A stretch of 64,000 bases of DNA from Dermabacteraceae bacterium TAE3-ERU5. Its GTDB lineage: Bacteria; Actinomycetota; Actinomycetes; Actinomycetales; Dermabacteraceae. Below, piece after piece: positions 28,172 through 35,870 of the stretch. Position 1 is the stretch's first letter; every line of letters starts with the position of its first letter. The notes under the pieces are model-generated. The model was not told the DNA's origin and searched no databases. It saw nothing but the letters and a program-made list of their open reading frames with translations. Position numbers and translations under genes: made by a program. The stretch is from NCBI GenBank assembly GCA_019218375.1, contig JAHUUK010000002.1:186001-250000 (forward strand), read 5' to 3'.

Positions 28172-30928
28172 GTGACCTCCCAAGAGAACTCCGGTTCCGC
28201 CGGCCCCATCATTAACGGCCTGCCGTCCCACGTGCCGGACCCCGATCCGCAGGAAACGTCGGAGTGGCTTGAATCCTTCGACGGAGTGGTGGATGAACGC
28301 GGCAAGGCCCGCGCCCGCCACCTGATGTTGAACCTGCTGCGCCGGGCCCGTGACCGCCAGGTGAGCGTGCCTTCCACTAACTCGACCGACTACATCAACA
28401 CCATTTCGGTTGAGGACGAGCCCTACTACCCCGGCGATGACTCGCTCGAGCGGGAAATCCGCGCCGCGATCCGCTGGAACGCCGCCATGGTTGTGCACCG
28501 TGCACAGAAGCCCGGCGTGGGCGTCGGCGGCCACCTTTCCAGCTTCGCCTCCGTAGCGACCATGTACGAGGTCGGCTTCAACCACTTCTTCCGTGGCAAG
28601 CAGCACCCCGGCGGCGGCGACCAGATCTTCTTCCAGGGCCACGCCTCCCCCGGCATTTACTCGCGCGCCTACATGATGGACCGCCTGACCGAGAACGACC
28701 TTGACGGTTTCCGTCAGGAAAAGTCGCACCCGCACGGCATGCCTTCCTACCCCCATCCGCGCGCTATGCCGGACTTCTGGGAGTTCCCGACCGTGTCCAT
28801 GGGTATCGGCCCGGTAAACGCGATCGAGCAGGCCTCCTTCAACAAGTACCTGCACAACCGTGGTCTCAAGGACACCTCCGACCAGCACGTCTGGGCATTC
28901 CTGGGCGACGGCGAAATGGATGAGGTCGAGTCCCGCGGCGCGCTGCACATCGCTGCCATGGAAGAGCTCGACAACCTGACCTTCGTCGTCAACTGCAACC
29001 TGCAGCGCCTCGATGGCCCGGTGCGCGGCAACGGCAAGATCATTCAGGAGCTTGAGTCGCAGTTCCGCGGCGCAGGCTGGAACGTCATCAAGGTGATCTG
29101 GGGCCGCGGCTGGGATCCGCTGCTCGCGCAGGACTACGACGGTGCGCTCATCAACCTGATGAACAACACCCCGGACGGCGACTACCAGACCTTCCGCACC
29201 GAAAGCGGCGCGTTCATCCGCGACAACTTCTTCGGCCGCGATCCGCGCACGAAGGCCATGGTTGCCGACATGAGCGACGAAGACATCTGGTGGAAGCTCA
29301 ACCGCGGCGGCCACGACCCGCACAAGGTTTACGCCGCCTACAAGGCCGCTATGGAGCACAAGGGCCAGCCCACTGTGATCCTGGCGCACACCGTTAAGGG
29401 CTTCAAGCTCGGTAAGTCGTTCGCCGGCCGTAACGCCACCCACCAGATGAAGAAGTTCACGGTGGATGATCTGAAGACCTTCCGCGATACCCTGCGTATC
29501 CCGGTCACGGACAAGCAGATCGAGGACGACCTCTACAACGTGCCGTTCTACAAGCCGGCCGAGGATTCCGACGCGATGCAGTACCTGCGTCAGCGCCGCG
29601 CCGAGCTGGGCGGCCCCGTGCCGAGCCGCAAGCACAAGAAGGTGTTCCTGCCGCAGCCCGCGCAGAAGGAATACAAGGTTGTCGAGAAGGGCTCCGGCAA
29701 GCAGGAGATCGCCACCACCATGGCGTTCGTGCGTCTGCTGAAGGACCTGATGCGCAACAAGGAGATCGGTCAGCGCTTCGTGCCGATCATCCCCGACGAG
29801 GCCCGTACCTTCGGTATGGACTCGATGTTCCCGACCGCGAAGATCTACAACCCGCACGGTCAGAACTACATTTCGGTAGACCGAGACCTGCTGCTGGCCT
29901 ACAAGGAATCCCCGCAGGGCCAGATCAAGCACATGGGTATTAACGAGATCAGCTCGACCTCGGCATTCACCGCCGCGGGCACCTCGTACTCGACCCATGA
30001 GCTGCCGATGATCCCCGTCTACATCTTCTACTCGATGTTCGGGTTCCAGCGCACGGCCGACTTCTTCTACGCCGCGGGCGACCAGATGGCTAAGGGCTTC
30101 GTGATCGGCGCTACCGCCGGTAAGACCACCCTGGCCGGTGAGGGCCTGCAGCACATGGACGGCCACTCGCCGCTCCTGGCCTACACCAACCCCGGCACCG
30201 TTATTTACGACCCGGCATACGGCTACGAGATCGGGCACATTGTGCGCGATGGTCTGCAGCGCATGTACGGCGAGAACGAGACCCGCAACCAGGATGTCTT
30301 CTACTACATGACGGTTTACAACGAGCCGATCGTGCAGCCGGCGCAGCCGGAGAACCTGGACGTGGACGGACTGCTGAAGGGCATGTACCTGCTGAAGCCC
30401 GCCGAAGGTGGCAACGGCCCCAAGGTGCAGCTCATGGCTTCCGGCGTGGCGGTTCCGTGGGCGCTGCACGCACAGCAGCTGCTGCGCGACGACTGGAACA
30501 TCCCGGCCGACGTTTGGTCCGTTACTTCCTGGACGGAGATGCGCAAGGAAGCCCTCGAGGCCGAAAAGCACAACTTCCTGCACCCGGAAGAGGACGCACG
30601 CAAGCCCTGGATCAGCCAGCGCCTGGAAGGTGTGGAAGGCCCGTTCATTGCCTCCACCGACTTCGACTACCTGGTGCCGGATCTCATCCGTCCCTGGATC
30701 CCCGGCCGCTACGGCGTGCTGGGCGGCGATGGCTGGGGCTTCTCCGACACCCGCGCAGCGGGCCGCCGCTACCTGCACATCGACGCCCATTCGATGGTCG
30801 TCAAGGCGCTGCAGGAACTGGCAGCCGAAGGCAAGGTCGAACGTAGCGTCGTCTCCCAGGCGATCGCCAAGTACGATCTGCTGAACGTGAACGCCGGCCA
30901 GTCCGGCTCTGCGGGCGGCGACGCCTAA
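28172..30928 (+). CDS. aceE: pyruvate dehydrogenase E1, homodimeric
   Basis: Thiamine diphosphate enzyme that decarboxylates pyruvate and acetylates the lipoyl groups of E2. It has 918 residues from the GTG at 28172, which has CGAGGAC upstream. A TTG at 28142 is less likely. The TPP motif runs from GDGEMDE to the [15 protein letters not shown] region. [20 protein letters not shown] and [13 protein letters not shown] are typical AceE blocks. Its E2 and E3 partners are encoded at the start of the window, so E1 is unlinked, as in other actinobacteria. A strong terminator follows. Confidence 0.96.
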   Translation: MTSQENSGSAGPIINGLPSHVPDPDPQETSEWLESFDGVVDERGKARARHLMLNLLRRARDRQVSVPSTNSTDYINTISVEDEPYYPGDDSLEREIRAAIRWNAAMVVHRAQKPGVGVGGHLSSFASVATMYEVGFNHFFRGKQHPGGGDQIFFQGHASPGIYSRAYMMDRLTENDLDGFRQEKSHPHGMPSYPHPRAMPDFWEFPTVSMGIGPVNAIEQASFNKYLHNRGLKDTSDQHVWAFLGDGEMDEVESRGALHIAAMEELDNLTFVVNCNLQRLDGPVRGNGKIIQELESQFRGAGWNVIKVIWGRGWDPLLAQDYDGALINLMNNTPDGDYQTFRTESGAFIRDNFFGRDPRTKAMVADMSDEDIWWKLNRGGHDPHKVYAAYKAAMEHKGQPTVILAHTVKGFKLGKSFAGRNATHQMKKFTVDDLKTFRDTLRIPVTDKQIEDDLYNVPFYKPAEDSDAMQYLRQRRAELGGPVPSRKHKKVFLPQPAQKEYKVVEKGSGKQEIATTMAFVRLLKDLMRNKEIGQRFVPIIPDEARTFGMDSMFPTAKIYNPHGQNYISVDRDLLLAYKESPQGQIKHMGINEISSTSAFTAAGTSYSTHELPMIPVYIFYSMFGFQRTADFFYAAGDQMAKGFVIGATAGKTTLAGEGLQHMDGHSPLLAYTNPGTVIYDPAYGYEIGHIVRDGLQRMYGENETRNQDVFYYMTVYNEPIVQPAQPENLDVDGLLKGMYLLKPAEGGNGPKVQLMASGVAVPWALHAQQLLRDDWNIPADVWSVTSWTEMRKEALEAEKHNFLHPEEDARKPWISQRLEGVEGPFIASTDFDYLVPDLIRPWIPGRYGVLGGDGWGFSDTRAAGRRYLHIDAHSMVVKALQELAAEGKVERSVVSQAIAKYDLLNVNAGQSGSAGGDA

Positions 30929-30964
30929 CAGATTTTCGTAGCTCACAGCTACGTACCCACCGGT

Positions 30965-31003
30965 AAGGGGGCTTAGCCACGTCAAGCGGCTAAGCCCCCT
31001 TTT
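30965..31003 (+). terminator. terminator after aceE
   Basis: A 14-base-pair stem (30965-30978 with 30988-31001) with a T-rich end. Confidence 0.88.
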
Positions 31004-31054
31004 CGCGTGCCATGATGAGCCGAAACAAACGTTTGCTTAAAGGAGTGATTGCGC

Positions 31055-32014
31055 GTGCTGGCGATCGTATGCCCCGGTCAGGGAGCCCAAAAGCCCGGTT
31101 TCCTGACGGACTGGTGCGAGCTTGAAAATGTTTCCGCAACTCTGGAGCAGCTTTCGGAGCACGCAGGAATAGACCTGGTGGAGGCCGGTACCCGCAGCGA
31201 TGACCTGCGCGATACGCGCTTGGCACAGCCGCTCTTGGTGGCGTCGGCGCTGGTGTCGATGCGCGCGCTCAAAGAACGTATGGAACCGGGGCAGCTGCGG
31301 GCCGACCTAGTTTCCGGTCACAGCGTCGGGGAGGTCTCTGCCAGCGTGCTCAGCGGCGTGCTTTCCCCGGTTTCCGCTTTGCAGCTGGTGCGTGAACGCG
31401 CCCTCGCGATGGCCGATGCTGCGAGCAGCACCGATACCGGCATGGCGGCAGTTGTCGGCGGAGATCCTGACCAGGTGCGCAGCGCGGTGGCTGAGCACGG
31501 TCTCACCCTGGCCAACGTTAACGGGCGCGGGCAGGTAGTGGCCGCCGGGACCACGGAGAGAATCGCCGCGTTGAAGGCCGACCCGCCGCAGCGCGCTAGG
31601 GTGATGCCGCTGCCGGTGGCCGGCGCGTTCCATTCCCCGCACATGGTGCCAGCACGCGAAAGGTTCGCCCGCTTCGTCGGCGATAGTGCTTACCTGGAAA
31701 AGGCTGCCACCCCGAATATCGCGCACGTTTCGAACCGGGGCGGAGAGCTGGTGCGCGACGGTTCAGCGCTGCTTTCTAGCTTGGTGGAACAGGTCACCTG
31801 CCCCGTGGATTGGCTGGCCTGCATGGAAACCTTCGCCCGCCTCGGTGTAACGGGAATCCTTGAGGTTTGCCCGGCGGGCACACTTACGGGAATGGCTAAG
31901 CGCGATCTTCCGGGGGCGGCCAGGTTTGATCTGAAAACCCCTGCGGACCTTGCCGGGGCTGCCGAGTTCGTGCGCGAGCACGCCTCCCCCGATGCCGGGG
32001 AGGTAGCGGCGTGA
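31055..32014 (+). CDS. fabD: malonyl-CoA:ACP transacylase
   Basis: Loads malonyl groups onto acyl carrier protein for fatty acid synthesis. It has 319 residues from the GTG at 31055, giving the usual start LAIVCPGQGAQKPG. AAAGGAG lies 9 bases before it, whereas the TTG at 31049 is too close to that site. The catalytic serine S90 is in SGHSVGE, and the second catalytic region is GAFHSPHM. The stop overlaps the fabH start by four bases (GTGA). Confidence 0.94.
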   Translation: MLAIVCPGQGAQKPGFLTDWCELENVSATLEQLSEHAGIDLVEAGTRSDDLRDTRLAQPLLVASALVSMRALKERMEPGQLRADLVSGHSVGEVSASVLSGVLSPVSALQLVRERALAMADAASSTDTGMAAVVGGDPDQVRSAVAEHGLTLANVNGRGQVVAAGTTERIAALKADPPQRARVMPLPVAGAFHSPHMVPARERFARFVGDSAYLEKAATPNIAHVSNRGGELVRDGSALLSSLVEQVTCPVDWLACMETFARLGVTGILEVCPAGTLTGMAKRDLPGAARFDLKTPADLAGAAEFVREHASPDAGEVAA

Positions 32015-33027
32015 GCAAAGATGTGAGCGCCCGGCTTACCGCGGCCAGCGGTCCGGCCGGTTCGCGTATCGCGGCCTTTGGCGCGGCGCGCGGGGATCTG
32101 TCGGTACCTAATAGCGAACTTATCGAGGCTATCGATTCTTCCGACGAGTGGATTCGCCAGCGCACCGGCATAGTTACCCGCAGCCGGGCCAGCAAGGACC
32201 TCACCGTCACGGAGCTGGCGCGCCGCGCTAGCGTGCAGGCAATGGAGCGGGCCGAGATTACGCCTGCCGAGATAGACGCGGTGCTGGTAGCAACCATCAC
32301 CTTCCCCTATCAAACCCCCGCGATGGCTCCCCTGCTGGCGCACGAACTGGGGATCAAAGACGCTGCGGCCTATGATCTTTCGGCGGCCTGCGCGGGCTTC
32401 TGTTACGGCATCGGCCAGGCGGACGCGCTGGTGCGTTCCGGTGTGGCCCGTAACGTACTGGTGGTGGGTGCCGACAAGATGTCGGACTTCATAGACCCGA
32501 CCGACCGTTCCATTTCCTTCCTGATGGGAGACGGTGCCGGAGCCGCAATCGTTACCGGCAGCGAAACCGCGAAGATCGGCCCGACCCGCTGGGGCAGCGA
32601 CGGCAGCAACTGGCGCGCTATCCGCATGACGGGATCGCTGCTGGACGTGCGCGGCTGCTCCGGCCCCGCTTGGCCGACCCTGGAACAGGACGGGCGTACC
32701 GTGTTTCGCTGGGCAGTCTGGCACACCGCCGACATCGTGCGCCAAACCCTGGCGAAGAGCGGTCTAACACTGGCTGACGTGGACGTTTTCGTGCCGCACC
32801 AGGCGAACATGCGCATCATTAACGAGCTGGTCAAACAGCTAAAGCTCTCCGATGACACGGTGGTGGCGCGCGATATCGAAACCACCGGCAACACCTCGGC
32901 CGCGTCGGTTCCGCTTGCGGTTGATCGGCTGCTTTGCGAAGGCAGGGCAAAGAGCGGCGACGTCTGCGTACTGATCGGCTTCGGGGCCGGTTTGGCCTAC
33001 GCCGCGCAGGTCGTGGTGCTGCCGTAA
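32011..33027 (+). CDS. fabH: beta-ketoacyl-ACP synthase III
   Basis: Starts fatty acid chains by condensing an acyl-CoA primer with malonyl-ACP. It has 338 residues. The Cys-His-Asn triad is visible: C127 in DLSAACAGF, His in VFVPHQANMRI and Asn in ETTGNTSAAS. The first 20 residues are an extra N-terminal extension ahead of the fold, so a later start is possible, but the GTGA overlap with fabD supports this one. Confidence 0.94.
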   Translation: MSKDVSARLTAASGPAGSRIAAFGAARGDLSVPNSELIEAIDSSDEWIRQRTGIVTRSRASKDLTVTELARRASVQAMERAEITPAEIDAVLVATITFPYQTPAMAPLLAHELGIKDAAAYDLSAACAGFCYGIGQADALVRSGVARNVLVVGADKMSDFIDPTDRSISFLMGDGAGAAIVTGSETAKIGPTRWGSDGSNWRAIRMTGSLLDVRGCSGPAWPTLEQDGRTVFRWAVWHTADIVRQTLAKSGLTLADVDVFVPHQANMRIINELVKQLKLSDDTVVARDIETTGNTSAASVPLAVDRLLCEGRAKSGDVCVLIGFGAGLAYAAQVVVLP

Positions 33028-33160
33028 AGTACGGGGGTTACCGGCCGGAAAGCAGCGAATCACATGCGTCTGTGACGTGTACCGCGCTAGAAGCCGCCCC
33101 GCTTTAGGTACAGTGATAGGGCCTAGTGGTTAACAAACACCAAGTATTTAAGGAGCCAAA

Positions 33161-33412
33161 ATGGCTTATTCGGAACAGGACATCCTTTCCGGCCTCGCTG
33201 AGATCGTGAACGAAGAGACCGGCGTAGAGGTTGCCGAGGTCCAGATGGACAAGTCTTTCGCTGAGGATCTCGATATCGACTCGATCTCGATGATGACCAT
33301 CGTGGTTGCCGCCGAGGAAAAGTTCTCCGTGAACATCCCCGATGAGGACTCCAACAACATGATCACTGTTGGTGACGCAGTCAAGTACATCGCGGGTGCC
33401 CAGCAGGCGTAA
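33161..33412 (+). CDS. acpP: acyl carrier protein
   Basis: Carries growing acyl chains on phosphopantetheine. It has 83 acidic residues. The attachment serine is S41 in DLDIDSISMM, the usual DSL-type site with isoleucine in place of leucine. TAAGGAG precedes the ATG. It is separated from fabH by 133 bases, so it may have its own promoter. It is followed by a small hairpin before fabF. Confidence 0.96.
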   Translation: MAYSEQDILSGLAEIVNEETGVEVAEVQMDKSFAEDLDIDSISMMTIVVAAEEKFSVNIPDEDSNNMITVGDAVKYIAGAQQA

Positions 33413-33421
33413 CCCACGCAC

Positions 33422-33452
33422 GGCCCGGCGGTAACCCGCCGGGCCTTCGTTT
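33422..33452 (+). terminator. hairpin between acpP and fabF
   Basis: A 10-base-pair GC stem (33422-33431 with 33436-33445) with weak T tail TTCGTTT. It is probably partial termination, giving more acpP than fabF transcript. Confidence 0.6.
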
Positions 33453-33482
33453 ATCCGCAGACTTCTAGGGGGTCTTACATCC

Positions 33483-34733
33483 ATGTTCCCGTCCGATAAC
33501 GGCTGCCGCGTGGCGGTCACGGGCCTTGGCACCACCAACCCGCTCGGTGCCGACGTAGCGAGCAGCTGGAGCGCGGCGCTGGCCGGCACCTCCACCTGCC
33601 GCCCCCTGGATAACGATTGGCGGGGGAAGTACGGCCTGGCGGTCGATTTCGCGTGCCGTCTGGCGCAGCGCCCGGAAGAGGTGCTGAGCCGCCCCGAAAT
33701 GCGCCGAATGGACCCGATGGGCCAGTACGCGATAATCGCGGCTCGTGAAGCGTGGCGGGATGCGGCGCTGCCGGAGGATCTGGACCCGCTGCGCCTCGGC
33801 GTCTGCGTCGGCACCGGTATCGGCGGCGTCTGGACCATGCTTGACCAGTGGGATCTGGTGAAAGAAAAGGGCGCGCGCCGGGTCAGCCCCTACGCCGTGC
33901 CGATGCTGATGGCTAATTCCGCCGCAGCACACATAGAACTTGAGTTCGGGGCCAAGGCCGGGGCCCACACCCCCGTTTCGGCGTGTGCTACAGGCGCTGA
34001 GGCGATCGGCTTCGCCACCTGGATGATCCGTTCCGGCAGGGCCGACGTGGTTATCTGCGGCGGCACCGAGGCTTCGATCCACCCGTTGCCGATGGCGGCA
34101 TTCGCCAACATGAAGGCGCTTTCTACCCGCAGCGACGATCCGGCTACCGCCTCACGCCCCTACGACATGGACCGTGATGGTTTTGTGGTGGGCGAGGGCG
34201 CGGGCATTCTGGTGCTCGAATCCGAGGAACACGCCCGCGCGCGCGGCGCAAACATTTACGGTTTCGTGGCGGGCGTCGGCATGTCTTCCGACGCGCACCA
34301 CATCGCGGCCCCCGATACTGCCGGGCAGTCCCGTGCGATCCGGGAGGCGCTCGGTGATGCCGGGCTTACCCCGAAGGACATCGCGCACGTGAACGCGCAC
34401 GGCACCTCCACCCCCAAGGGTGATATCGGCGAGCTAAACGCGATCCGCGACGCGCTGGATGCCGACACCGATCACCTGGTGGTTACGTCCACTAAATCGA
34501 TGACCGGGCACCTGCTGGGTGGCGCGGGCGCGGTTGAGGCGATCTTCTCGCTGCTGGCCGCACGCGAGAGGGTGGCTCCCCCGACCATCAACATTCAAAA
34601 CCTCGACCCCGAGGTGCCGCTGGACATCGCGGTAAACGAAAAGCGCCCGCTCCCGAGCGGTGACGTAGCGGTGCTGAGCAACGCTTTCGGCTTCGGCGGC
34701 CACAACATCGCGCTGGTGGTTACGAACGCCTGA
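33483..34733 (+). CDS. fabF: beta-ketoacyl-ACP synthase II
   Basis: Elongates acyl-ACP by two carbons. It has 416 residues. The Cys-His-His triad is visible: Cys in VSACATGAEA, His in NAHGTSTPKGD and His in FGFGGHN, plus the lysine in TSTKSMTGHLLGGAG. ATG at 33483 has AGGGGGT upstream. It closes the fabD-fabH-acpP-fabF set, and the accessory region begins right after it. Confidence 0.95.
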   Translation: MFPSDNGCRVAVTGLGTTNPLGADVASSWSAALAGTSTCRPLDNDWRGKYGLAVDFACRLAQRPEEVLSRPEMRRMDPMGQYAIIAAREAWRDAALPEDLDPLRLGVCVGTGIGGVWTMLDQWDLVKEKGARRVSPYAVPMLMANSAAAHIELEFGAKAGAHTPVSACATGAEAIGFATWMIRSGRADVVICGGTEASIHPLPMAAFANMKALSTRSDDPATASRPYDMDRDGFVVGEGAGILVLESEEHARARGANIYGFVAGVGMSSDAHHIAAPDTAGQSRAIREALGDAGLTPKDIAHVNAHGTSTPKGDIGELNAIRDALDADTDHLVVTSTKSMTGHLLGGAGAVEAIFSLLAARERVAPPTINIQNLDPEVPLDIAVNEKRPLPSGDVAVLSNAFGFGGHNIALVVTNA

Positions 34734-34790
34734 CGCGCACGCGGGCACGCCGGGCCGCTTGCTAGCAGCCTGCGCGCCCACGCCTAGCTT

Positions 34791-34997
34791 TTAATCCTGG
34801 GGATTTTGCGTCTGTGTGCGGGGCCTACCGCCCTTGCCAGGGCGGTTAGCGTTCCATTCTTCGATGGTTTCCCGCCGCCAGCCACGGATGCGCCCGATGG
34901 CTACGTCGGCTTCTGGCAGGGTGTACCGGTTGAGGGTGTCGGGTGCAACTCCAAGTAGCTTTGCTACTTCGCCACGCCCTATGTAGTGCTCGGTCAT
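34791..34997 (-). CDS. small helix-turn-helix protein, module copy B
   Basis: Predicted DNA-binding protein of 68 residues resembling AlpA/excisionase or MerR-type HTH proteins: GRGEVAKLLGVAPDTLNRY forms the HTH, LPEADVAIG the turn, and RIRGWRRETIEEWNA the wing and last helix, with a basic C-terminal tail. Function unknown. Its ATG overlaps the stop of the upstream two-helix membrane gene by four bases. A diverged copy of the same pair lies just upstream. It could be a phage-type excisionase or the regulator of a small-membrane-protein system. Confidence 0.75.
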   Translation of the reverse strand: MTEHYIGRGEVAKLLGVAPDTLNRYTLPEADVAIGRIRGWRRETIEEWNANRPGKGGRPRTQTQNPQD

Positions 34998-35176
34998 TTC
35001 TGCCTGCCTCTCAGCCAGTAGCCGATGGAGAACGCAACCACCGCTGTCGCAATGGGCGTCACCACCGGGATCGGGTTGAAAATGTTGATGAAGATGATGG
35101 CCGCTGCCGATAGCGCCAGGGCGATCGCGTCACCTCGAGTTTTCTTATCCACAATATTCCCACTTTCTTTCATCAT
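34994..35176 (-). CDS. small two-helix membrane protein, module copy B
   Basis: Up to 60 residues: a polar start, then two hydrophobic segments (about residues 17-35 and 38-54) separated by an NPIP turn, and a basic tail WLRGRQK. The start is uncertain. ATG at 35176 or 35173 lacks a ribosome site, while the GTG at 35152 (52 residues) follows AAAGTGGG. It overlaps the HTH gene by four bases. Size and topology resemble membrane toxins and phage holins, but no family is recognised. Confidence 0.6.
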   Translation of the reverse strand: MMKESGNIVDKKTRGDAIALALSAAAIIFINIFNPIPVVTPIATAVVAFSIGYWLRGRQK

Positions 35177-35195
35177 ATTGGTTTGGATGGTTACC

Positions 35196-35393
35196 CTAGG
35201 GGCGGGTGCCTCGGGATACTACCTTTATCCCGGAGCACCCTTTCCTCATTGGTCGCTGCCGCCAGCCGCGCACCGGGCGACCGGAAATACCGATTAGGAC
35301 CTCTGGTTCCGGTAATCGGTAACGGCTCAGGGTGGGGGCTTTAACGCCGATGAGTTCGGCGACGTCACTGACGCTCAGGAATGATTCCGCCAC
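35196..35393 (-). CDS. small helix-turn-helix protein, module copy A (probably frameshifted)
   Basis: The GTG at 35393 opens 65 residues whose first 45 align with the HTH protein at 34791: VSDVAELIGVKAPTLSRYRL versus the equivalent segment there, then LPEPEVLIG and VRGWR. After GWRQ the frame runs into the hairpin element. In the +1 frame the next residues read TNEER, matching TIEEW of copy B, so a single-base deletion has probably truncated it. The longer frame from 35714 is not coding. Its start lies 19 bases inside the end of the upstream membrane gene. Confidence 0.55.
   Translation of the reverse strand: MAESFLSVSDVAELIGVKAPTLSRYRLPEPEVLIGISGRPVRGWRQRPMRKGCSGIKVVSRGTRP
35199..35255 (-). 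repeat. hairpin element, copy 1 (leader of module B)
   Basis: Imperfect inverted repeat (35204-35240, arms of about 15 bases with a two-base internal mismatch) followed by a conserved flank. It matches the element at 35578-35640 over about 55 bases. The outer stem differs between copies by paired changes (GTGC/GCAC here, GAGGC/GCCTC there). It lies 23-80 bases upstream of the small membrane gene. Confidence 0.7.
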
Positions 35394-35548
35394 AGCTTCA
35401 CCGCCAACCCGAGGGAAACCAGAGCCACAGACAACCGGAACAGGGCCATGAGCGTCCCTCCGCCGCAGGTGTATGCGCTTATGAACAGGAGCGCGCTGCA
35501 AACGGCTATGCCCAGGATCAGCTGGTTGTCTTTGTTTTGAATATTCAT
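35375..35548 (-). CDS. small two-helix membrane protein, module copy A
   Basis: An ATG at 35548 opens 57 residues: MNIQNKDNQ, a first hydrophobic segment LILGIAVCSALLFISAY, a Cys-Gly-Gly-Gly turn, a second segment ALFRLSVALVSLGLAV and a basic end KLWRNHS. GGGTAAC precedes the start codon by 3 bases. Length, topology and position (overlapping an HTH gene) match the protein at 34994, though sequence identity is low. Function unknown. Confidence 0.6.
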   Translation of the reverse strand: MNIQNKDNQLILGIAVCSALLFISAYTCGGGTLMALFRLSVALVSLGLAVKLWRNHS

Positions 35549-35577
35549 GGTGTGTTACCCGTGAGTGTGTAGAGTGA

Positions 35578-35640
35578 GGGGGCGGGAGGCCCCGGGATAT
35601 CTGATCTATTCCGGAGCCTCCCTTACCTTCATTTGTCGTT
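35578..35640 (-). repeat. hairpin element, copy 2 (leader of module A)
   Basis: Second copy of the element at 35199. The hairpin spans 35584-35622 and lies about 30 bases upstream of the small membrane gene. Upstream the sequence reads, on the minus strand, GYKKIRTTNEG, like the end of the HTH proteins (GWRRETIEE), so it may hold the tail of a third decayed module. Confidence 0.65.
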
Positions 35641-35724
35641 CGGATCTTCTTGTATCCGTCACCAAATATCTCAGAGGGTTCCGACGCGCTAAGAAAGCAC
35701 GCACTAGTACGCACCCCTCGCCTT

Positions 35725-35860
35725 AACGTTCATGTGCACTTTTGGTGGGTTAAACCCCGTTTTCGTAGCGGTTAGTGCACATGAATGTCATACAGCGCCA
35801 AAAGTGCACCCGAACGTCAAGGAGTAGGTGGAGTTACCGGCGTTTAGTGCACCCCAAACG
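35725..35860. repeat. GTGCAC-centred palindromic repeat cluster I (four sites)
   Basis: Four copies of a site with GTGCAC at its centre (35734, 35775, 35804, 35847), flanked by ACGTT-like bases on one side and TTTTGG or TAAACGC-like bases on the other. The first two form a long inverted repeat whose arms (35725-35739 and 35775-35789) are complementary. A 30-base stretch starting at the first site is identical to the cluster at 62 kb. There are no genes here. Confidence 0.8.
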
Positions 35861-35870
35861 CCATTTCTAG

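Noticed and set aside
28058-30985. 975-codon open frame on the minus strand opposite aceE
   Set aside because: It is the GC-rich shadow of aceE. The plus strand encodes clear thiamine-diphosphate enzyme motifs, and the minus product is an unfamiliar Val/Gly/Arg/His-rich sequence.
35199-35640. Integron cassette array with attC sites
   Set aside because: Paired genes with structured elements suggest it, but I see no conserved attC core triplets and no integron integrase in the window.
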